Below are positions 16,804 through 25,045 of a DNA stretch of 64,000 bases, one piece after another. Source of the stretch: Palsa-744 sp963734815. GTDB taxonomy: Bacteria; Actinomycetota; Thermoleophilia; Solirubrobacterales; Solirubrobacteraceae. The stretch spans positions 186,001 to 250,000 of the forward strand of contig CAVTIH010000003.1 of the NCBI GenBank assembly GCA_963734815.1. The letters are read 5' to 3'. Position 1 is the first letter of the stretch; each line of letters begins with the position of its first letter. Made by a program: the position numbers and the translations under genes. The notes below the pieces were generated by a model. The model was not told the DNA's origin. It saw only the letters and a program-made list of their open reading frames with translations, and searched no databases.

Positions 16804-18318
16804 CTATGAGGCCACCAGCTCGGCGACTGCGGCGTGCAGATCGTCATCGGCCACCTCGCGGCCGACCTGCACGTCGCCGGGGGCCTCCACGAGCACGAAC
16901 GGGGTGCTGGCGGCGCCTACTCGCTTCTTATCGTGGGCGACGGCCGCCACGACCTCCTCCACGGTCGCGCCCTCCAGTGCCACGGGGAGGCCGCGGGCGT
17001 CCAGCAGCTCGCGCACCTGCGCGCGCAGGTGCTCCCGGCCGGAGAGGCGCAGCGCGACTAGCAGACCGAGGCCGACCGCCTCGCCGTGGCGGTAGCGCCC
17101 GTAGGCGGTGGCGGTCTCGATCGCGTGGCCGACCGTGTGCCCGAGGTTGAGCACCTGGCGGCGGCCGCCGTCGCGCTCGTCCTCGGCGACCACCCCAAGC
17201 TTCAGGCGCGCACAGGCGAGGATCGTGTGCTCGTCGGGGACCGCCCCCGGCGCTTCGCGTGCGACGCGCTCCCACAGCTCGCCGCCCGCGATCAGGGCGG
17301 TCTTCAGCACCTCGACCCAGCCGGCACTCAGCTCCGCGGGGGGCAGCGTACTCAGCGTGTCGGGGTCGACCAGCACCGCCGCGGGCTGGTGGTAGGCGCC
17401 AATGTAGTTCTTCGCCTCGGGGAGGTCCACGCCGGTCTTGCCGCCGTAGGCGGAGTCCACCTGCGCCACCAGCGTCGTCGGGACCTGCACCACCGGCACG
17501 CCGCGTTGGTAGGTGGCCGCGCAGAAGCCGGCGAGGTCGCCCACCACGCCGCCGCCGAGCGCCACGAGGTGGTCGGCGCGGGTCATACCGGCGCGCGCGA
17601 GCTCGCTCCACACGTACTCGGCCGTCGCGAGCGTCTTCGCCGGCTCGCCCGGGGGAATCGCGATCGCTTGCGCTAGCTCCTCGCCAGAGGGCATCGTCGT
17701 CAGCCCCGCCAGCTCACCCGGCCCCTCCAAGTACAGCTCTTCGACGTCGACATCGGTCACGCAGAAGGGCCGCGAGGCCGCGCGGTCGAACGGCCAGACG
17801 GCTGGCAGGTGCACGTCGTCCAGCAGGCCATGCCCCACGAACACTGGGTATTCGCCCGAGGCCGACTCGGCCCATAGCAGCCGGACATCAGCGACCTCTT
17901 CGTACAGCCCGCGCCGCTGCGCGTACAACGCCTCGAAGGCGTCGCGGTCGCGCGCCAGCGGGCGCTCGGAGCCGTCGTCACGGTGCACGCGCTCCCATGC
18001 AACCTCCGGCGCGACCTCGATCAGCGCGGTCGTGTGCCCTGCAAGCGCCGCGCGCACGCGCACAGAGAGCACGCTGCCGCCACCGAGCGCGATCACGTCG
18101 CAGGCGTCGACGCCCTCTAGCAGCTCGCATACGACCTCCTCCTCCGCCGCGCGAAACGCTTGCTCCCCGTGAAGCTCGAACTCGCGGGCCACCGAGTGCC
18201 CGAAGCGCTCCATCAGCAGCACGTCGCCGTCGATCGGCGCGCGTCCGCGCCGCTTCGCCAACCGGCCGGCGAGCGTCGACTTGCCCGCTCCCATGAACCC
18301 GATCAGGACGAGCGCCAA
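16804..18318 (-). CDS. aroKB: Fused shikimate kinase - 3-dehydroquinate synthase
   Basis: One 504-residue protein carries two shikimate enzymes. Residues 1-160 are shikimate kinase: P-loop GFMGAGKST, shikimate-site Asp in APIDGD, GGGSVLS, and the lid ERPLARDRDAF. From about residue 165 to the end it is 3-dehydroquinate synthase: GGGVVGDLAGFCAATYQRG, PTTLVAQVDSAYGGKTGVD, and the metal site LNLGHTVGHAIE with RHGEAV. AroB makes dehydroquinate from DAHP; AroK phosphorylates shikimate four steps later, so the fusion joins non-consecutive steps. All catalytic motifs look intact. Its start overlaps the aroC 3' end by 16 bp, so the two are translationally coupled. No frame change occurs at the joint. 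Confidence 0.95.
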   Translation of the reverse strand: MALVLIGFMGAGKSTLAGRLAKRRGRAPIDGDVLLMERFGHSVAREFELHGEQAFRAAEEEVVCELLEGVDACDVIALGGGSVLSVRVRAALAGHTTALIEVAPEVAWERVHRDDGSERPLARDRDAFEALYAQRRGLYEEVADVRLLWAESASGEYPVFVGHGLLDDVHLPAVWPFDRAASRPFCVTDVDVEELYLEGPGELAGLTTMPSGEELAQAIAIPPGEPAKTLATAEYVWSELARAGMTRADHLVALGGGVVGDLAGFCAATYQRGVPVVQVPTTLVAQVDSAYGGKTGVDLPEAKNYIGAYHQPAAVLVDPDTLSTLPPAELSAGWVEVLKTALIAGGELWERVAREAPGAVPDEHTILACARLKLGVVAEDERDGGRRQVLNLGHTVGHAIETATAYGRYRHGEAVGLGLLVALRLSGREHLRAQVRELLDARGLPVALEGATVEEVVAAVAHDKKRVGAASTPFVLVEAPGDVQVGREVADDDLHAAVAELVAS

Positions 18319-19472
18319 TCGATCCGCTCCTCGTAGGCGCGCAGCGCGTCGCGCACATCGTCGATGTGATCACCACCGAACTTGCGGCGGTAGGCGTCGG
18401 CGAGCACCAGTGCCACCATCGCCTCCCCCACCACCCCGGCGGCGGGGACGGTGCAAGAGTCGGTGCGCTCGCGCAGCGCCTCGGCCGGCTGGAGGGTGGC
18501 GATGTCGACCGAGCGCAGCGGCTTGGTGAGCGTCGGCAGCGGCTTCATCGCGCCGCGCACCACCAACGGCTCGCCGGTGGTCATCCCCCCCTCCAGGCCG
18601 CCTGCACGGTTGGTCTCGCGGTAGTAGCCGCGCCCGGGCGTGTAGAAGATCTCATCGTGCGCCTGAGAGCCCGGCACCCCGGCGACGTCGAAGCCGGCGC
18701 CGATCGAGACGCCCTTCAGCGCCTGGATCGAGAGGATCGCCATCGCCAGGCGGCCGTCGAGGCGCTCCTCCCAGGAGACGTGTGAGCCGAGACCGGGCGT
18801 GAGCCCGAAGGCGAGCACCTCGAAGACGCCACCGAGCGACTCGTTGGCCTTGCGCAGCGTGTTGATCTCGGCGACCATCGCGCGTGTGGCCTCCGCGTGG
18901 AGGCACCGCACCGGCGAGTCGTCGACCGCGGCGAAGTCATCGAGCGCCAGCGCACCCTCGTGCTCGGGGGCGCGCACCGAGGCGATCTGCACCACGTGCG
19001 AGCGTACCTCCACGCCGAGCGCCCGCAGGAAGGCCTTCGCCAGCGCGCCGCCGGCGACACGCGCGGCCGTCTCGCGCGCGGAGGCCCGCTCGAGGATGTT
19101 GCGCACGTCGCTCTGCTTGTACTTCCAGGTGCCCACCAGGTCGGCGTGGCCGGGCCGCGGCAGGTGCACCTCGGGGACGTTCGCCTCGACCGGCCAGGGG
19201 TTCATCCGCTCCTCCCAGTTGGCGTAGTCGCGGTTGGCAACCTGCAGCGCCACGGGGCCGCCTAGCGTGCGCCCATGCCGCACCCCCGCGGTGACGGTCG
19301 CCGCGTCGCGCTCGATCTTCATCCGCCCGCCGCGGCCATGCCCGAGCTGCCGGCGCGCCATGTCGGCGTCGATCTCCTCGGCGCGCAGCTCCAGACCCGC
19401 GGGCAACCCCTCGACGATCGCGGTCAGGCCGGGCCCGTGGGACTCGCCGGCGGTGGTGAGGCGCAGGATCAT
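18303..19472 (-). CDS. aroC: Chorismate synthase
   Basis: AroC converts EPSP to chorismate using reduced FMN. The 389-residue protein begins MILRLTTAGESHGPGLTAIVEGLPAG, with the first family signature, and carries the others: KIERDAATVTAGVRHGRTLG, RPGHADLVGTWKY and the C-terminal RSVDIATLQPAEALRERTD. Length is normal for the actinobacterial form. It follows the pilus gene cluster at a 30-bp gap and overlaps the aroKB fusion, so pilus and aromatic genes appear to share a transcript. Confidence 0.95.
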   Translation of the reverse strand: MILRLTTAGESHGPGLTAIVEGLPAGLELRAEEIDADMARRQLGHGRGGRMKIERDAATVTAGVRHGRTLGGPVALQVANRDYANWEERMNPWPVEANVPEVHLPRPGHADLVGTWKYKQSDVRNILERASARETAARVAGGALAKAFLRALGVEVRSHVVQIASVRAPEHEGALALDDFAAVDDSPVRCLHAEATRAMVAEINTLRKANESLGGVFEVLAFGLTPGLGSHVSWEERLDGRLAMAILSIQALKGVSIGAGFDVAGVPGSQAHDEIFYTPGRGYYRETNRAGGLEGGMTTGEPLVVRGAMKPLPTLTKPLRSVDIATLQPAEALRERTDSCTVPAAGVVGEAMVALVLADAYRRKFGGDHIDDVRDALRAYEERIDWRSS

Positions 19473-19502
19473 TGCGGCCCCAGCATATGGCGTTGCGCTC
19501 AG

Positions 19503-20390
19503 CTAGTGGTGGTGGCGACGGCGGTGATGGTGAACGCGCGCTGCGCTCGCGGTGGTCGATTCCTTGGTGATGCTGAGGACCTTCAGTTCGTACGGCACGC
19601 TCTGGCCGTCCGGTTCGAGGTAGGTAAGTTCCTCGCTCTGTCCCGCTTCGAGGTCGATCGCTTCACACTGTTCGGCGCTTGGGATACAGGTCCCTTGGCC
19701 TTTGAGGATCGCTTCGCGGCTGAGCGCAAACACAGCGCCCTTGCCGTTGCCACGCGCGCCGGAGAACACCAGCCGCACGTCCTGGGCGGAGGGGAGCTGC
19801 TGCAGCCGCTTCAGATTGGGATATGGGGTCAGCTGTGAGAGCGCGCCCAGGGTCGCCATCACGCCGAACTGCACGCTCACGACGTACACAGTCTTGGCCA
19901 CCTTCTTCGGAGCCGGCTTCACCGGAGTCGAGGGCGTGGTTTTTTCCGTGCCGCCTGTGTTGGTCGAGCTGGGGCTGCTTTTTTCGACGCTCGTCGAGCT
20001 GGAGCTCGTGGAAGGCGAGGACACCGAGGAGGCCACATTGCTCTTGGCGGCCGACGACGACGCTTTCGGTGAGGGGAGCGGGGTGAAGGGGTCGTGCGAG
20101 CCGGGCTTGTGCCGGTAGCGCGCGCCTTCGGTCGTCTCGGAGATCGCCGCATGGGGATTGGCTTTGGCTTCGCTGACGGCCAGCGTGGGGCCATGCGACA
20201 CCGCGGATCGATTGGACGCCCCGCCCGTCCCTGCCGCGGCCGAGGGTGTCGTGCCGGCTTCGCTCGATCCACCGCCGTCCAGCACCACGTAGGCGACGGC
20301 GCCCGCAAGCGCGAGGCACAGCACCGCCAGAACCGGCAGCAGCCGCCGGTCGAGCAGGTCGGACTTCAGCGATCTCAGGATCTCGTTCAT
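19503..20390 (-). CDS. Pilus-cluster bitopic protein in the pilP position
   Basis: This 295-residue protein has a short cytoplasmic start, one transmembrane helix (residues 18-38, LPVLAVLCLALAGAVAYVVL), a long Ser/Thr/Pro-rich linker (about 40-165) and a folded C-terminal part of about 110 residues (KKVAKTVYVVSVQFGVMATL onward) with two cysteines. It ends in a His/Arg-rich tail (HHHRRRHHH). It follows pilM, pilN and pilO with a 4-bp overlap, where PilP or a functional stand-in would be expected. No lipobox is present, unlike Gram-negative PilP. The role in the inner-membrane pilus alignment complex is inferred from position and topology only. Confidence 0.6.
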   Translation of the reverse strand: MNEILRSLKSDLLDRRLLPVLAVLCLALAGAVAYVVLDGGGSSEAGTTPSAAAGTGGASNRSAVSHGPTLAVSEAKANPHAAISETTEGARYRHKPGSHDPFTPLPSPKASSSAAKSNVASSVSSPSTSSSSTSVEKSSPSSTNTGGTEKTTPSTPVKPAPKKVAKTVYVVSVQFGVMATLGALSQLTPYPNLKRLQQLPSAQDVRLVFSGARGNGKGAVFALSREAILKGQGTCIPSAEQCEAIDLEAGQSEELTYLEPDGQSVPYELKVLSITKESTTASAARVHHHRRRHHH

Positions 20391-21127
20391 GGTGTCGCCT
20401 TTACAACCGCGGCGGTTGTCGGCGCGGCCGAGGAAGCCGCGGAGGTCGTTGTCGAGCCCGGACCGCTGGCGGTGGCGCCGCCGGTCAGGCCCTGGCTCGC
20501 CGGCAGCACGTAGGCGGTGGCGGTGATCGTCGCGGTGAGCGCAGCTGAGGAGCCCGAGCCGCTCGTGTTCTGGACGGTGAGCTCGGCGCCCTGGATCGTC
20601 AGCAGACGCCCGCTCACCGTCAGGTGACCGGCGGTGTCGCGCTGGGCGAAGCCGTCGATCTGCCCGAGCAGGTGCGCCAGCCCCTCGAAGCTGCCTTTGA
20701 AGACGAACGTGAACGGCATCGGCGTGAACGCCGCGGGAGTCGCCGAGGCGTCAGCCGCGGCCGCCGCAGAGGCGCTGCTGGCGCTGCTGGAGCCGCTGGA
20801 GCTGCCCGAGGTGATCGAGGTGAATTCGATGTCCCGCTGGTCGGATGCCAGTTCGAGCTGGTAGATCAGCGAGGGCACTTCCTCGGCGGGGGGCACCGCT
20901 TTGCCGAGGCTCACGACGGAGCTGTAAGCGGCGTTGTAGCGCTGCTCGGCGGCGTGCGCGCCATTGGCCTGGCTCTTGGCGGTTTCGAGCTGCTGGCGGG
21001 CGCTCTGCACCTGCGCCTGCTCGGCCCCCGCCTGCTTGCGCTCGGGCGAGACGACCAGCACCCAGCCGCCGGCCAGCAACACCAGCACGACGACGGCGAT
21101 CAGCACCATGCGGTCGCGCGTAGTCAT
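20387..21127 (-). CDS. pilO: PilO-like type IV pilus alignment protein
   Basis: The 246-residue protein has an N-terminal transmembrane helix (MVLIAVVVLVLLAGGWVLVV) and an Ala/Gln-rich coiled coil (residues 33-75). An alpha/beta domain follows, containing FVFKGSFEGLAHLLGQIDGFAQRD and the GRLLTIQGAELTV strand typical of PilO ferredoxin-like folds. Low-complexity Ser/Ala inserts occur around residues 107-128 and at the C-terminus. PilO pairs with PilN in the complex linking the cytoplasmic PilM ring to the envelope. It overlaps pilN and the next gene by four bases each. Confidence 0.8.
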   Translation of the reverse strand: MTTRDRMVLIAVVVLVLLAGGWVLVVSPERKQAGAEQAQVQSARQQLETAKSQANGAHAAEQRYNAAYSSVVSLGKAVPPAEEVPSLIYQLELASDQRDIEFTSITSGSSSGSSSASSASAAAAADASATPAAFTPMPFTFVFKGSFEGLAHLLGQIDGFAQRDTAGHLTVSGRLLTIQGAELTVQNTSGSGSSAALTATITATAYVLPASQGLTGGATASGPGSTTTSAASSAAPTTAAVVKATP

Positions 21128-21972
21128 CCGGCCGCTCCCCTGGCGCTGGTGGAAACTGCCTTAGGGCTGCTCTTGCTCGACGAGCCGCCCGCGGGGGATT
21201 CGCTCGACGCGCCCGCCTCCAGCGTTTCGGCGCTCGAGCTCGGCGGAGTCGGCAGCGGCTGGAAGCTCACCTGTGCAGAGAAGGAGGCGTCGTTCGCCGG
21301 GCACGTGCCACCTGAGCCGCCGGCGCCTCCACCGCTGCTGCCAGATCTGGCGGAGCTCTGCAGGGTGACGTTGCTGACGCCGCTGATCAAACGCAGGCGC
21401 ACGAGCATCTGTGCAACCGCGATCTGGCTGGTCCCGCACCCGGCAAGCGTGAAGGTTGGGGTCGTGCCGGGCGGTGTGGCGGAGGCGACGGGGACCGCTT
21501 CGGTGGCGGTGGCGGTGGACGCCGTGGAGCCCGCCGCGGGAGTGGCCGCGGCGGGCGCGGGAGTGGCCGCGCTTTTGGAGGCGCTCGCCGTCGCGGAACC
21601 GATCGTGCCCTGCAGCGAGCTGAGCGAGATGGTGGCAGGCAGCACGCGGCTCAGTTCGTTCATCGCCGCCGACCAGCCGAAACGGGAGCCGATCAGCTGC
21701 GAGATCGTCTGCAGGCGCTGTTCGCGCATCTGTATGAAGCTCGTGTACGAGGACAGCTGCGCGGCCTGCGCCTGCACCTGCTGCGCCTGCTCGGTCAGCG
21801 CCGCCGCTTCGGCCTTGCGGCTTTCGAGCTGGTGGCTGGCCGAACCGTAGAGGAAGGTCAGGAGCGCCGCGCCCGCCAGCAGCCCCAGCACCGCAAACGC
21901 CATGCCTTGCGAGCGCCGCCCGATGGCGCCGCCCTTGCGCTGTTCGGCGGGGATCAGGTTGACGGCCCTCAT
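21124..21972 (-). CDS. pilN: PilN-like type IV pilus alignment protein
   Basis: The 282-residue protein begins MRAVNLIPAEQRKGG, the cytoplasmic INLLP-type motif that docks PilN into PilM. A transmembrane helix follows (AVLGLLAGAALLTFLYG), then a coiled coil and an alpha/beta domain with WSAAMNELSRVLPATISLSSL. It carries long Ala/Thr/Ser/Gly-rich insertions (about residues 130-170 and 210-280) not seen in proteobacterial PilN, similar in style to those in the neighbouring PilO and PilP-position proteins. It overlaps pilM and pilO by four bases each. Confidence 0.85.
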   Translation of the reverse strand: MRAVNLIPAEQRKGGAIGRRSQGMAFAVLGLLAGAALLTFLYGSASHQLESRKAEAAALTEQAQQVQAQAAQLSSYTSFIQMREQRLQTISQLIGSRFGWSAAMNELSRVLPATISLSSLQGTIGSATASASKSAATPAPAAATPAAGSTASTATATEAVPVASATPPGTTPTFTLAGCGTSQIAVAQMLVRLRLISGVSNVTLQSSARSGSSGGGAGGSGGTCPANDASFSAQVSFQPLPTPPSSSAETLEAGASSESPAGGSSSKSSPKAVSTSARGAAG

Positions 21973-23327
21973 CGCGGCGCCTCCTCGGTGGACAGACCCG
22001 TGGCGATCGCCAGGCGATGAAGGGAGATCGGCTGCGCGGCGTTGGTATCCGCCCCTTGAGCGAAGTGCACCGACTCGCGGCGCACCTGCAAGCCGAGGTC
22101 GGCCTCGAGCACCTCCGCGAAGCCGCTCATCTCCAAGGCCGGCCCGCTCAGCACCACGCTCTTGACTTCACCGCCGCCCTCCTGCGAGCGGTGGAAGTCC
22201 AGCGAGTTGCGCACCTCTCCGACGATCTCGCGGATGCCGTTCTCGAGCACCATCCGCACCTCGGGATCGACGCTCGGCGCGGGGGCCGCGGCGGCCGCTG
22301 CCAGCCCCGGTTCCGGCGGGAGCTCCGGCAGGTCGAGGTGGATCGAAGGCGCCCCATCGGTGGCACCCTCGGGCGCCGCCGATGACTGCTCCACGGTGGG
22401 GTCCTGCGCGAGCGCCCAGGTATCGACAGCCTCAGGGTCGGGCAGCACGGGGACTCTGGCCGGCTCCGACGGCACGGGCGACGGCGCCGAGCCGGGGCGG
22501 GGCAGATCGAATTCGGCCAGCAGCGCACGCGCCTCGATCAGCGGGATACCGCGCCGCTCCGCGATCTCGCTCGCCATCGCCTCCAGGCCGCCGCCGACCA
22601 CACGGGTGAAGCGGCACAGCTTGCCCTCGGCGATCGCCATGTTGGTCAGTCCGCCGACGTTCAGATACAGCACACGCTCCTGGCGCTCCGCGGCGGCGCC
22701 ATCCTCGCCACTCTCGCCATCGTGCGCCGGGAGGGTGCCGGCGGCTCCGGGGCGGTAGAGCGAGCGGATCAGCGCAAACGCGGAGAGATCGACGCCCTCG
22801 GGGCGCAGCCCGGCGTGTTGCACCGCGCGCAGCAGGCGCTCGACCATCTCGCGCTGGGCCGCAACGACGATCACGCGCTGACGCGGCCCGTTGGGGGTGT
22901 CGAACACGCCGAGCGAGTGGTAGTCCAGAACCGCGGAGGCCAGCGGCATCGGCACCTGATCCTCGGCCTGGAAGCGCACCGCGGTGTCGAGATCCTTGCG
23001 GTCGGCAACCGGGGGCAGCTCCAGCGTGCGCAGCACCGTGCGCTGGTTGGCGAGCCCCACCCGCACGCGCTTGCCCAGGCCGGCGTCACGGAAGAGCTGC
23101 TGCAGCGCCACGCCCAACTCGCGCTCGTCGATCACCTCGCCCTCGCGCATGATGTCTGGCGCAAGCGCTGCGCCGGCGGCGCACTCGACGACGATCCCGC
23201 CGTTGACGTGTGCCTGCACGGCCGCCACATACCCGGGCTGGATATCGAGCCCGACGACGCTCCCGCCCCCCCGGCCGAGGGAGAAGTTGAGGTTGAGGTT
23301 CGGCTTCAGTGCGCTGAGTGAGGGCAT
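21969..23327 (-). CDS. pilM: PilM-like actin-fold pilus assembly protein
   Basis: This 452-residue cytoplasmic ATP-binding protein of the PilM/FtsA family has GLDIQPGYVAAVQ (phosphate-1 loop), ELPPVADRKDLDTAVRFQAEDQVPMPL, VIVVAAQREMVERLL and RVLYLNVGGLTNMAIAEG (phosphate-2). The C-terminal VVLSGPALEMSGFAEVLEADLG matches the adenosine motif. A Pro/Ala-rich insert of about 80 residues lies between DLPRPG and DPEVRMVLENG. The first 18 residues (MPSLSALKPNLNLNFSLG) precede the conserved domain and closely resemble the start of the first pilin (24312-24818). ATG at 23327 opens this leader. It heads the pilMNO operon. Confidence 0.88.
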   Translation of the reverse strand: MPSLSALKPNLNLNFSLGRGGGSVVGLDIQPGYVAAVQAHVNGGIVVECAAGAALAPDIMREGEVIDERELGVALQQLFRDAGLGKRVRVGLANQRTVLRTLELPPVADRKDLDTAVRFQAEDQVPMPLASAVLDYHSLGVFDTPNGPRQRVIVVAAQREMVERLLRAVQHAGLRPEGVDLSAFALIRSLYRPGAAGTLPAHDGESGEDGAAAERQERVLYLNVGGLTNMAIAEGKLCRFTRVVGGGLEAMASEIAERRGIPLIEARALLAEFDLPRPGSAPSPVPSEPARVPVLPDPEAVDTWALAQDPTVEQSSAAPEGATDGAPSIHLDLPELPPEPGLAAAAAAPAPSVDPEVRMVLENGIREIVGEVRNSLDFHRSQEGGGEVKSVVLSGPALEMSGFAEVLEADLGLQVRRESVHFAQGADTNAAQPISLHRLAIATGLSTEEAPR

Positions 23328-23475
23328 TGTCTAAGGGGGGCTTGCCTCTGTCCACGTGCGCACATCGGAGCGGCGCACGCTGGACCCGGCTAGGGGGTCA
23401 TCGACGTTTTGGGCGAATCGCTGAAGGGGCAATTTCCCGCGGCGCCAATTCGTCCATCAGTGCACGAAGCTGTGC
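23299..23475. repeat. Duplicated segment, copy A (pilD 3' end to pilM 5' end)
   Basis: Two blocks here recur in the same order and orientation upstream of the first pilin. The 54-bp block 23422-23475, which includes the pilD stop codon, matches 24854-24907 at 47 of 54 positions. The 31-bp block 23299-23329, which includes the pilM start, matches 24790-24820 at 24 of 31. Between them copy A is longer than copy B. See the pilin entry. Confidence 0.7.
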
Positions 23476-24209
23476 AGGTACCAGTTCACCAGCGGCTGCC
23501 CGGCAAACACGGCGACGATCCCCCCCAGCGCGAGGAAGGGGCCGAACGGCACCGCGGTCTTGCGTCCGGCGCGCGCTCCCTTTTTGGCGACGATCACCGC
23601 GCCGAGCACCACTCCGGAGAGCAGCGCGATCAGGATCGCGGGCGCAACGGCAGTGCCGAGGAACAGCCCCATCACACCCGCCAGCTTCACGTCGCCCATC
23701 CCCATCCCACCGGGATAGGCGAGCGCCGCCGCCAGCAGAAAGCCGCCAGCGGCGGCTCCCGCGATCAGTCTCGTCGGCTCGCCCGCGGGATCGAGCGCCG
23801 TCCCCAGCCCAAGCGCCAACAGCGCCCCGAAGCCGGTCAGCCGGTTGGGGATGATGCGGTGCTCCAGGTCGATCAGCGCGGCGGGCACCAGCAGCAGGAT
23901 CAGGGTCACCGACAGCGCGATTCCCGCGGCGGTGTCGTGCGTGAGCACCGCGCCGGCGCACAACAGCGCGGTGCCGGCCTCCACCAGCGGGTAGCGGGGC
24001 GAGATCGGCGCCGCGCAGCTGCGGCAATGGCCCCGGAGCGCCAACCACGAGAGGATCGGCACGTTGTCGTAGGGCCTCACCGGCGTCCCGCACGAGGTGC
24101 AGCGCGAGCGTGGTTTGACGATCGACTCGCGCCTAGGCAGGCGGTACGTGACGACATTCAGGAACGAGCCGAACACGGCGCCCATCACACCGGCGAGGGT
24201 TGCCTCCAT
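23457..24209 (-). CDS. pilD: Prepilin peptidase / N-methyltransferase
   Basis: PilD cleaves the leader of type IV prepilins and methylates the new N-terminus. The 250-residue membrane protein has the N-terminal GAVFGSFLNVVTYRLPR, the zinc-type tetracysteine CTSCGTPVRPYDNVPILSWL...CRSC (methyltransferase domain), and about seven hydrophobic spans. The two catalytic aspartates of the aspartic peptidase domain are in ALIDLEHRIIPN and GGMGMGDVKLAG. Everything needed for both activities is present. Start ATG at 24209 opens at the first hydrophobic helix. It lies between the pilins and pilM. Confidence 0.93.
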   Translation of the reverse strand: MEATLAGVMGAVFGSFLNVVTYRLPRRESIVKPRSRCTSCGTPVRPYDNVPILSWLALRGHCRSCAAPISPRYPLVEAGTALLCAGAVLTHDTAAGIALSVTLILLLVPAALIDLEHRIIPNRLTGFGALLALGLGTALDPAGEPTRLIAGAAAGGFLLAAALAYPGGMGMGDVKLAGVMGLFLGTAVAPAILIALLSGVVLGAVIVAKKGARAGRKTAVPFGPFLALGGIVAVFAGQPLVNWYLHSFVH

Positions 24210-24311
24210 GGAGTGATGATCGGCGGGGGCGGAGCGGGGCTTGAGCGGGTGGCGACTCTTCGAGAGCCGAGGCCGAGGGCTCAGGTGCGGCGGGCTGCTA
24301 GTGGTTCTCGC

Positions 24312-24818
24312 TTACGAGGACCACGTTTTGGCGACGCAGCCACCTTTGGTTTTTTCGGCTTCTGCGTTGCACCCGCGGGTGACTACACCTTCTCCGGTCT
24401 TGGTGATGGTGTATTCGGCGCCGTTGGTGGCGACCGCGGCGACTTTGTAGCCCTTGCCTTCTTCTGTTGCTACGGCTTCCTTCACATAGGCTTCGTTTTT
24501 GCCGGCAGCGATGGTGAGCCCTTTTTCATATTCCTGGAGCTGGCTTGCTTTTGTCAGCCCCGTGTATTCGCCATTGTGATCGGTCGCGTACGTTTCGACC
24601 GTCGTCTCGGCGGTGTTCACGAGCGCCTTCGCCGAAGAGTCAACAGCCTTACTCTTCTGGCTCAGGAACGCAGGAATAGCAATCGCGGCAAGAATGCCGA
24701 TGATGAGAATAACAACCAGCAATTCGATGAGCGTAAAACCACCCTCATCGCCTGCGCGCTGGCGCGCGGAGGAAAAGTTGTGTTCGCGATTCGGCTTTAT
24801 CTGGCTGAGCGATGGCAT
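24312..24818 (-). CDS. Type IV pilin, long-leader copy
   Basis: A 168-residue prepilin with the class III signal GG/FTLIELLVVILIIGILAAIA (cleavage after Gly, Glu5 present), then a soluble domain with repeated Ala/Glu/Thr and two cysteines near the end (RGCNAEAEKTKGGC), which should close the D-region loop. From GDEGGFTL to the end it is almost identical to the second pilin (25046-25513). Its leader is longer and different, MPSLSQIKPNREHNFS, matching the start of PilM (MPSLSALKPNLNLNFS). The DNA upstream also matches the pilD 3' end. The gene therefore looks like a fusion of a copied pilD-pilM junction to a pilin body. ATG at 24818 has a GAGG Shine-Dalgarno. Confidence 0.9.
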   Translation of the reverse strand: MPSLSQIKPNREHNFSSARQRAGDEGGFTLIELLVVILIIGILAAIAIPAFLSQKSKAVDSSAKALVNTAETTVETYATDHNGEYTGLTKASQLQEYEKGLTIAAGKNEAYVKEAVATEEGKGYKVAAVATNGAEYTITKTGEGVVTRGCNAEAEKTKGGCVAKTWSS

Positions 24819-24907
24819 TGGCAAGGACCTCATCGGCGTCTGCGGCTTATCCCTGAAGGGGCAATTTTCCGCGTCGTCATTTCGTCCATCAGCGCATGAA
24901 GCTGCGC
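24790..24907. repeat. Duplicated segment, copy B (upstream of first pilin)
   Basis: This contains the two blocks shared with copy A: 24790-24820 (spanning the pilin ATG) and 24854-24907, where the frame still ends with residues like the pilD C-terminus (SFMR stop, against SFVH stop). Copy B is shorter in the middle. The pattern suggests an old segmental duplication that moved regulatory and leader sequence to the pilin. Confidence 0.7.
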
Positions 24908-24929
24908 CCGGATCCCTAGAGAGCAAGCC

Positions 24930-24965
24930 AAAAAAAAGAGGGGGCGGCCGGTTGGCCGCCCCCTC
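24930..24965 (-). terminator. Strong intrinsic terminator after the second pilin
   Basis: On the minus strand a 12-bp perfect stem GAGGGGGCGGCC/GGCCGCCCCCTC with a 4-nt loop is followed by eight T. It lies 80 bp after the stop of the pilin at 25046-25513 and before the long-leader pilin. It is the clearest terminator in the window. It should make the second pilin a separate abundant transcript and leave the rest of the operon to partial read-through or a new promoter. Confidence 0.9.
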
Positions 24966-25045
24966 TCATCAGGCATGTGTCTTCTGTGGCAAGATCGCCC
25001 GGTGCCACGAGAGCTGGAAACGATCTGCCGTCTACTCGTGATCGC

